From contig NC_039359.1 of NCBI RefSeq assembly GCF_003573695.1, positions 75,158,783 through 75,222,782 on the forward strand: DNA of 64,000 nt, read 5' to 3'. Positions 56,746 to 64,000 of this stretch are shown piece by piece (the first letter of the stretch is position 1; every line of letters begins with the position of its first letter). A program made the position numbers and the translations under genes. The notes under the pieces were generated by a model. That model had not been told where the DNA came from. It made no database searches and saw only the letters and a list, made by a program, of their open reading frames with translations. Origin of the DNA: Papaver somniferum (taxonomy: Eukaryota; Streptophyta; Magnoliopsida; Ranunculales; Papaveraceae).

Positions 56746-59199
56746 TGTTAGAGCATTGCTCGGTCGAACTCGCATGCGCCGCTATCTCAAGCATGTTTGT
56801 CAATGTTAGTAATCAAAACTATAAGTATTGATTTTTAGTATATTATAGCTAAGTCTCGGATTAGGATAGAAAGTTTAGTTGAGCTCAAGGACTTCATGGA
56901 GATTCATCACACAAGTAGAAGAACTACTCAAATAACCGGTAGAACTTCTCGACAAAAAGGTATGTGAAGACTTGAACTTATCTGTCACTCAAAAGTCTAT
57001 CTACTCTATCTCCTACTCTTTGAGACAAGAAGTCGTATGCTATATATATATACTTGGATTATACACACTTGATATTTCGAGCCGAGTATGTCTCGCCTAT
57101 CTATATCTCGAAATATGTGTTGGTAAGCTTTTCTCTTTAACCAAGTTTATCTTTGGCATGTGACAAAACTCATAATATGTTTCAATCATCTTGAAAATTG
57201 CTTTGACGATAAATGGAGTAACAACTATATAACGTCCTCTAAGAATGTTTCAATGATTGAAATGAGAGTTTAGATTACATAACCAATGGTGGACATAAGC
57301 ATTGTTGTGGAAACACATTTATGTATAAGTCCTATTCCTTGAACCAAAGTTTGCGAACTTTGTTGATCAAGAGGACCGGAAGAATGGCATGAGCTAAGTC
57401 CGCGAACTGCCGAAGTTCTCAAACCCGAGAATTTATTCTGGAGTTAAAAAACTAATTGTGTGAAGCTAAGTCCGCGAACTCAGTCCGCGAACCGGCGAAG
57501 TTCTCAAACCCGGGAATTTCTACTGGAGTTTATAAACTCTGCCCGGTAACTTAAGTACGCGAACCTAGTCTGCGAACTTGAGAAGGTTATATATCTGAAG
57601 ATGATTTCTAAACTTAAACTTAAAAATACTAAGGAATGCAGTTTTCAAACCGTGGCTATAAAAGTTCATGAACCAATTCAATTGAATCAAATCATCTTTG
57701 CTTCAATTGTGTCTTGTGTAGTACATGAGATTTCCTTGCAATTGAACAACTCTCTAACTAGTTCATTTTGAAGTCATTTGAACTAGTTATGGTGGAGAAG
57801 AACATGGTTGATATGAAATGCTCATATGGATAAACTTTTGGTTAACTGTTGTTGAACCAACAAGTGCATACGTATGGGTACGGTTAACAAACCTAGAAGG
57901 GTGCATTGTCAAGTGTGTATATCAAGCTAAGTTTTCGATCTAACGGTTGAGAAATATTAGCTTGAATCTAAATCAGGTTTTCATCTAACGGTGAATATTG
58001 AATGCTTTGTTACTAAGATAACATTGATTGCAAACCCTGATTTGAAAGACTATATAAAGGATACATCTAGTATTGTGCAAAACTAATCCCCACACCTTAC
58101 GTGTGATACTATTTTGCGTGCTAGAGTCGATTATCCTTTAACCTTTGGTTTTCTTCTTCTAAAACCAGGTTAACGACTTAAAAACTTCACTGGGATTGTG
58201 AAGTCAGACCGGTACTACTTTTATCGTAGTTGTGTGATCTGATATTGCATCTTCTACGTACGAGTACAATCAGATTGATTGACTTGAGATTGATATCTCT
58301 GATAGGAAAGATATAAAAAGTAATCACAAATATCTTCGTCTCATTGTTTGTGATTTCGCAACATCTTGTTTCGCTACCATACGATTAAGATTGTTGTGAG
58401 GTGATTGATAACTCTGGGTTGTTCGTCGGGAATATAAGACCGGATTATCGATTGGTTCCTGTTCAACTTGATTATTATCAAAAGACGGAACAAAACCTTT
58501 AGGTTTTATCTGTGGGAGATAGATTGATCCTTTGATAGACTTGTCTGTGGGAGACAGATTTGTTTATTGTCAAAGCCTGCGATTTTGGGTCGTAGCAACT
58601 CTTAGTTGTGGGTGAGATAAGCTAAGGAAATCAAGTGCGCAGTATCCTGCTGGGATCATAGGCTTAGGAGCATAACTATACCTTGGATCAGTGGGATATT
58701 GATTGGGATTCAACTACAGTCCAGTCCGAAGTTAGCTTGGAGTAGGCTAGTCTCTGTAGCGGCTTAATACAATGTGTGTTTAATCTGGACTAGGTCCCGG
58801 GGTTTTTCTGCATTTGTGGTTTCCTCGTTAGCAAAATTTCTGGTGTCTGTGTTATTTCTATTTTCGCATTATATTTTTTATCTTTATAATTGAAAGAATA
58901 TAGGTTATGCTTTGTAGATCATCAGTTAGAATATCCAACCTTTGGTTGTTGATTTAAATTGATCGATCCTTTGATATTGGTCTTTGGTACAATCCAAGTT
59001 ATTCCTTATGCTTTAAAGGCTCGCTGATTTCTATTAGCTCGAGTGAATCAAAACAAGAGAGAGATATTAACACCTTGAGATACTTTTACCTAGATTGAGT
59101 CTGACTTTCTAGTTGATTCTCTAGAAAGTATTTCAGAGTTAGTCCATACAGATTGTTATGCGAAATATTGGGTGGTGTTGTTAGACCCCCGCTTTTTCA
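56746..59199 (+). mobile_element. Solo LTR of a diverged subfamily, 2,454 bp, TSD CTTTG
   Basis: CTTTG at 56741-56745 and 59200-59204 flank a single LTR. It starts TGTTAGAGCATTGCTCGG and ends CCCCCGCTTTTTCA, and it interrupts gag between GAAAACCTTTG and TATGGCTAATGAAG. Its TATA box (58051) is intact. Its central repeats (TCCGCGAACT type) differ from those in LTRs A-C. Confidence 0.93.
57400..57580. repeat. Variable tandem-repeat island of the solo LTR (TCCGCGAACT type)
   Basis: AAGTCCGCGAACT and GAAGTTCTCAAACCCG(A/G)GAAT recur several times in the place where LTRs A-C carry GTATGCATAC repeats. Confidence 0.7.
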
Positions 59200-59278
59200 C
59201 TTTGTATGGCTAATGAAGATTCATTTGATGAGTTTAATCACAAAGTGTCTGATATAGTTAATGCATCTTTTGCATTGG

Positions 59279-61176
59279 TGGTAGGCTTCTAAAAGGTCCT
59301 ACAAATTATAACCGCAAGTGCACGGTGTCGAAAGTGGCAAATGTGCAAGTACGGGTCGAACCACAGAGACTTGGGTGTGTATTGAAGTGAAGAAACAAGT
59401 GACAGTAAACCAAAGAAGCAGTGAATGACAGTGGCAAAGGAACAAAGAAAAATCAGTGGCAATGAATAAGAAAAACTTAACCAAAACAGCACATGGGAGA
59501 GAAATTGTGGATGGGAATGAAGTGTATGGAGATGGATGAGAATTCTCCTTCACCTAGCTAGTTCACCTTGGTTACATCCCTGTCATGTGGCTAGTTAATT
59601 ACCTAAAGTCCTTGGATAACCCCTAGCATTGCCTATCTGATTAAAGCATAGGCAATCACAGGTCATTTAGGGTCTAGGTCTCTAACTAATATGGCTTTGT
59701 GAATCCCTTAGATTATCACTAACTCCTAGCATTAATGGTCTGTTTAAAGCACCACTACTCACAAGCCAGTGAACCTTTGGAATGTTACTAACCTAAATGT
59801 TTTGAGCTCAACAGGGTCTAACCCAAATGGCTAACCAACAAAGTTCAGTTCTCTTCTCTAAGATTTAAACAGGGAAATTACAGGATCATGTGAAGAAACA
59901 TTACATACATAGAACTTAACACAAACATAACATGAAAAATACATTCACATGATGAAACTGATATTTAATTGAAGAAACTAACATTTAAACAAAACCTAAG
60001 AACTAAACAATGAAGCATAAGTTGAAATTGGAAAACAAAGAAATCTAAAACTAAACCTAATTGACACACTGGCTAGTCCAGGCATGCGTCAATTCGTCAC
60101 CCAAGCATTCAATTTATTCATGCAAGCTCAAAAAAATCAAAAACCCCCAAATCAGTGAAACTAGGGTTTCACCAAATACGAAATTCACTCACCTAACTCT
60201 CTGATTTCTTCTTCTATTTTGTCGACCCATGCTTCCATATCTTCTTCTCTATCTTCCCATACCTTTGATTTCTTCTCTAACTAACCTATATCATCAACCC
60301 CTAAAACTAGGGTTTCAGAGAGAAAGAAAGATCGAGAGGTTGATGTAATAGGTAGGTAGAGTGATGGGTTTGGTTGTTATACGTGGTGGGTATGGTGGTG
60401 ATTGAGGTGGAGTTGGTGGCGGAGCAAGTGGTAGTGATGGCGACAGTGCAGTGGAGTTGGTGGAGGCGCTGTGAAGAAGAAGAAGGAGGAGATGAAGAAA
60501 ACCCGATAGAATGAATTAGGTGTTGTTTGTTTTGGGAAAATATGTTAGGGTTCTAGGGTGTGTATCGGGAACATCAAGATTTGATGTCTTGCAAAGCTGA
60601 GCCGTGGGTAACATCTTCTGGAACGGATCTAACGGCGAGATGGTGACAGATCATGAGCGACCGTTGGATGCAAAAAATACAACGAAACTGACGGCTCAAG
60701 ATCGAGTAAGGTGCTGTGGTGTGAAGCGGTTGTATCAAATTTGATGTACTGGCGATGAAGCGACCGTTGGATTCATATGAGGATCCAATCTGACGGCTAC
60801 AGGAGAAGTGGGTTGTGAATTTGGGTTTTGGTGTGGGAGATAAGTTGGGATTGGGGTAATTCCGAGCCCATTTATTCTTTAAGATCGATTTCCTCATTGT
60901 TGAGCCCATTTCTAGCCTTTTGGTCTTGCGCACAACATTCTTCACAGCTTCCTTGCGTAATTCTTCTCGGCTTCCACCACTTTTCTGCTCTTTTCGCTCC
61001 GTAATTCCATCCAAACTTTATTTAGTACCTAAAAATGCAAAATTAATTAATAAAAATATTTATTTTTGAAAACAAAGAAAATACAGAATATGGGATAAAA
61101 TGTAGAATTAATGCACAAAAGATGAGTTAAATGCCAAGAAAAATATATAGAAATATGCACTTTTTAGCACTCATCA
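59279..61176. mobile_element. 1,898-bp LTR-like insertion, TSD ATTGG
   Basis: ATTGG at 59274-59278 and 61177-61181 flank an insert beginning TGGTAGGC and ending CACTCATCA. The TG...CA ends and 5-bp duplication indicate an LTR-type integration. Minus orientation is likely because TGATGAGTGCTAAAAAGTGC resembles gypsy LTR starts. The motif ACCGCAAGTGCACGGTGTCG at 59311 belongs to a common plant repeat. The minus ORF 60574-61014 (146 codons) has no known domain. No second LTR is present, so this is probably a solo LTR. Confidence 0.8.
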
Positions 61177-62647
61177 ATTGGGTAAGACTATTCTTGAAAA
61201 GGACATTGTGATGAAAATTCTCAGATCGTTGCCGGCCAAATACGATTCTAAGACGCATGCCATCGTTGAAGGAAATAACCTTAATACTTTATCCAAAAAT
61301 ATTCTTGTTGGGAAGTTAAAGATCTTTGATCATGAGCATACATCCAAATCTGGGAAGGATATTGCTTTCAAAGTATAAAAGAACACTAAATTGCTTGACA
61401 AAAGTAAAAGTGTTGGCAACTCTATTGTTGATCCTATTGAGAGTGATTCATCGCATGAAGATCTTGACAACTCAGTTTCACTGATCAGAAGACAGTTTAG
61501 AGATCTTCTTTTGAAGAGAAGTAAACGGTTTATCAAAGATAAACCCAGGTCATCACTCAAACCTCATGACCATTGTCCTCCTAAAAACAGGGACACTGTT
61601 GATACTGATGATGAGGATATGACACAATGCTTCAAGTGTAAAGGTTTTGGTCATTTTGCTAATGAGTGTCCAAATCGTAAAAAATACACTGGGAACAAAG
61701 GTCTTGCTGCAACTCTTGATGAAATGTTTGATCACTATGATTCTAACGATAATAAAAAGTCAAGTGTTGCACTCCTTGGTGAAAATATTGATTTTGATAA
61801 TTGTAGCAATACGTATATCAATCTTGATATTCTTCTTGGAGAAACTTCGTCAACCACTATGGAGGATAAAATGGATTTTTCCCTGTCTACTGAAAATTCT
61901 ATTTCACATGTTTCAGGTACCTCAATTTGTTTAGCAGCATGCTCAGCTATGGTGGCTGAACCGCCCTCCACATTGACATGTTCTATTATACTTTTAAGGG
62001 TCATGAACTCTCTAAGTGTTACAAGTACAAACATAAAATAAGATATGTCAACAAACTTCAACGGAGAGTAAATTGATTAGCAAACAATCTCAAACTTGTT
62101 CAGAAGTCTAATTCATCTGAGGTAAGTAAACTCAATCCTTCTCCGAAAAAGTTAGTTTCTAAAGAATTAATTAGACCTCTCCGGAAAAGAACAAGGTCTA
62201 AACATTCTGTGAACAAGGGTATTAGGAATTCCATACAAGAATTAAATGGTGGACATATTATTGTTCACCGGCCCCAACACAGCTTGGTCGTGTTGAAAGT
62301 GCATCTTGTCTGATGTGCCTGATCAAAGAGACAAGAGTTGAGCACAAATCAGGCCTTAAGAAAAGAAAATTCTTTTGTTTTATTTTCTTTTGTTTTTTCG
62401 GAATTCTGTTGATCTTTTTATATCATATATTGGTATTGAAAAGGATTTTTCCTTTTGATTATTGAAAGAGGGTTAATTTTGACAATTCAGCCTTCTCTAG
62501 GGATGTGAATTGGTCGTACGTGAATCCTTTTACTTGTATAAAGGTTCTGTAACCCTACATTCCTTTTTCATTCCCTGAAAACTCTTATTATCACAAGATT
62601 GCTTGTTGAGCTTTAATTGTGTATTTCTTTCACAATTCTATACTTGT

Positions 62648-62983
62648 ATGGAGACTCCAAGCATCATGTCTTCTGATGGAAATGAGGTTAATATGATTGT
62701 TAAGCCATCAATCATGAAGGAAAAAGATAAGTCTCCTCCATCTACAACTTTGAAAAGAAAAAGTAAGAATATGAAGAAACCAAGGGCTATCCCCTCTAAT
62801 CTTAAGAAGTATTCTGGTGTTCTTGAAAGATTGAAGGAAACAAGGAAGGAGATTCAACAAATAAAGGCCATTGTTTTAAGGTCTCTTGAGATTCAGAAGG
62901 CCCTGGTTTGGTATCAGTCGAGAAGGTTTGTTGGAATCGACTCCTTTTTTCATGAACCTTATATATGTTCCTATGACTATTGA
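62648..62983 (+). CDS. Small conserved ORF between gag and the 3' LTR (copy C)
   Basis: 111 codons from ATG 62648 (METPSIMSSDGNEVNMIVKP) with the same basic half and coiled-coil (LERLKETRKEIQQIKAIVLR) as copy A. Near the end, HEPYICSYDY differs from copy A through a 2-base frame change, which shortens the C-terminus. Function unknown. Confidence 0.6.
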   Translation: METPSIMSSDGNEVNMIVKPSIMKEKDKSPPSTTLKRKSKNMKKPRAIPSNLKKYSGVLERLKETRKEIQQIKAIVLRSLEIQKALVWYQSRRFVGIDSFFHEPYICSYDY

Positions 62984-64000
62984 CGACTAGGAGTTCGGAA
63001 ACGATAAAGAATTTTTCGGAGGTCTTAATGTCTAGGAAACTTCTTATGAGAATTTATTCTTGTGTTTTAAGAAGGATAACTAGGGTTTGGAATAGCCTAT
63101 TATGATTACACATTGCTATTGCCAAAAAATTTCATCTTGCAATGTTTTTATATTTATTTATTTAAATTCGATCTAAAGTTTATTTAGAAGATGATTTTGC
63201 ATTATTAATCTTTATTGATTTTATATATTTCAAATAATGTTATGGGATATGTGTATTTACGTCCGTGAACTATGATTGTCCAATATATGTCAAAAGTTAA
63301 GTCTATCATGTCATTATGCAAATATTGATGGAAAATAGAATGAACTTTTGATGTCAAAGATTAAGTCTACGGTATCATTATGCAAATATTGAAGGAAAAT
63401 AGAATTAATTTTTGAATATTCCGCAGTATTGATCTTTCCCTGATCCACTTTTATGTGAAATTATTGTATGATTCCGTAAGTTCTTTTATGTTGAGCATTT
63501 CCCCTTAAATTAATCATTGAGGTTCCTTTGTCGTTAATTTAATTGAGTTTTCTGGATACAAATTCATGTCTCATGTGATTTGTTAATGTCCAAAGAAATC
63601 CTTATTTTCTTTTAAAATTAAGGTCGCTCTTGTTGTTCTTTCGGGAAAAACATTTTATGGGGGAGAGTTCTTAATTGAACTTGTGCTTTATTGCCAAATA
63701 TTTCTGGGGAGTGAGGCTTTGGAATGTTGTAGGAGTTATCTTGTATTTTTATAAACTCCTTGATGAATACACTAAGTTTCGACTATGTGAAATCATCGAA
63801 AAAAATTTGATATGTTCTCTTTTAGTCATGAAGTATCTCTATGAGAATTTCATTGTGATCCCGCTTGTTTTCGTACCTTTGCCAATTAATATTGACACAA
63901 AGGGGGAGAATTATTGTGAAATTCACACTACAAATACATATGGTTAATTACGAAATCATTATGTAAGGGGAAGTGGTATTCAATGTGAGATGAGGTATTG
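62984..64000 (+). mobile_element. 3' non-coding part of copy C, before the off-window LTR
   Basis: Colinear with 32690-33660. It contains polypurine tracts (TGGGGGAGAG near 63659, AAGGGGGAGAA near 63900, AAGGGGAAGTGG near 63966). By comparison with copies A and B, the 3' LTR should begin 0.2-0.4 kb beyond the right edge. Confidence 0.75.

Larger units (their letters stand above)
56350..62300 (+). pseudogene. gag: gag relic of copy C, split by two insertions
   Basis: Pieces lie at 56350-56745, 59200-59278 and 61177-62300. The first reads NVPPVFDGSSYL, a TAG (56409-56411), then MRAFLQARDFQSWVHVVHAY and a 1-base loss near the TGA at 56659. The last reads ILRSLPAKYDSKTHAIVEGN, a stop at 61376, and a 216-codon frame (61391-62041) with the CCHC knuckle CFKCKGFGHFANEC (about 61627-61668). 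The second knuckle relic and a basic stretch (KLQRRVN, RPLRKRTRSKH) follow in another frame before the sequence turns non-coding near 62310. Confidence 0.85.
29334..64000 (+). mobile_element. Tandem LTR-sharing array of a pol-less Sirevirus-like copia family (runs off the right edge)
   Basis: In one orientation the order is LTR A (29334-30636, truncated), internal A (30637-33980), LTR B (33981-50220, holding a 13-kb insertion), internal B (50221-53805), LTR C (53806-56283), internal C (56284 to beyond 64000, holding two insertions). LTRs start TGTTAGAGCA and end CCCCCGCTTTT(T)CA. The primer-binding site is of the initiator-tRNA-Met type, and several GGGGGAG tracts precede each LTR, as in Sireviruses. 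Each internal domain of about 3.5 kb has gag with a CCHC knuckle, a second knuckle relic and a small ORF. No integrase or reverse transcriptase is visible. Confidence 0.85.

Noticed and set aside
60574..61014. 146-codon minus-strand ORF as a host gene
   Set aside because: It lies wholly inside an LTR-like insertion and has no recognised domain or intron signals.

Overview
This is a plant nuclear window, almost certainly from a eudicot with a repeat-rich genome. The evidence is an intron-containing wall-associated-kinase-like receptor gene, a Mutator-like (MULE) DNA transposon, a Stowaway MITE, and many nested Ty1/copia and Ty3/gypsy LTR elements primed by initiator tRNA-Met. No bacterial operons, rRNA, tRNA or CRISPR arrays are visible. 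A basal eudicot such as a poppy relative is possible, but the sequence alone does not settle the species.

Layout. Positions 1-454 hold the 3' end of an unrecognised gene running off the left edge. Positions 1440-4036 are degraded reverse-oriented Sirevirus-type LTR pieces containing a GATCGGT minisatellite. Positions 4037-9610 are a head-to-tail array of a non-autonomous gypsy-type element (LTR about 1.58 kb, internal domain about 0.73 kb). It abuts a dead Ty1/copia pol gene (9611-11522). Positions 12271-16922 are a MULE with near-identical TIRs of about 233 bp, an internally deleted transposase gene on the minus strand and a probable captured host exon. Positions 17268-22930 hold a duplicated piece of a minus-strand host gene, split by a complete 3,983-bp LTR element (17953-21935, TSD TCAAC) that carries a GAGTCA-rich MITE. 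An intact two-exon WAK-like receptor kinase (23226-25626, 744 aa) is the only complete host gene. A Stowaway MITE and a truncated duplicate of the WAK 5' end follow.

From 29334 to the right edge lies a second LTR-sharing array, of a Sirevirus-like copia family with LTRs of about 2.5 kb. Its internal domains carry a gag relic and a small second ORF but no recognisable pol. LTR B is interrupted by a 13,055-bp gypsy-type element (35855-48909, TSD ATATG) with LTRs of 3.0-3.6 kb. The gag of copy C is interrupted by a diverged solo LTR (56746-59199, TSD CTTTG) and by a 1.9-kb LTR-like insertion (59279-61176, TSD ATTGG).

Most of the window is therefore a record of transposon insertion, recombination and repair. 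The most unusual signals are the two tandem LTR-sharing arrays (one with shared nonsense mutations), a position-conserved but sequence-switching minisatellite island in the copia LTRs, a templated-filler repair scar at 22806-22853, and the exon capture in the MULE. I did not find a clearly new gene system.
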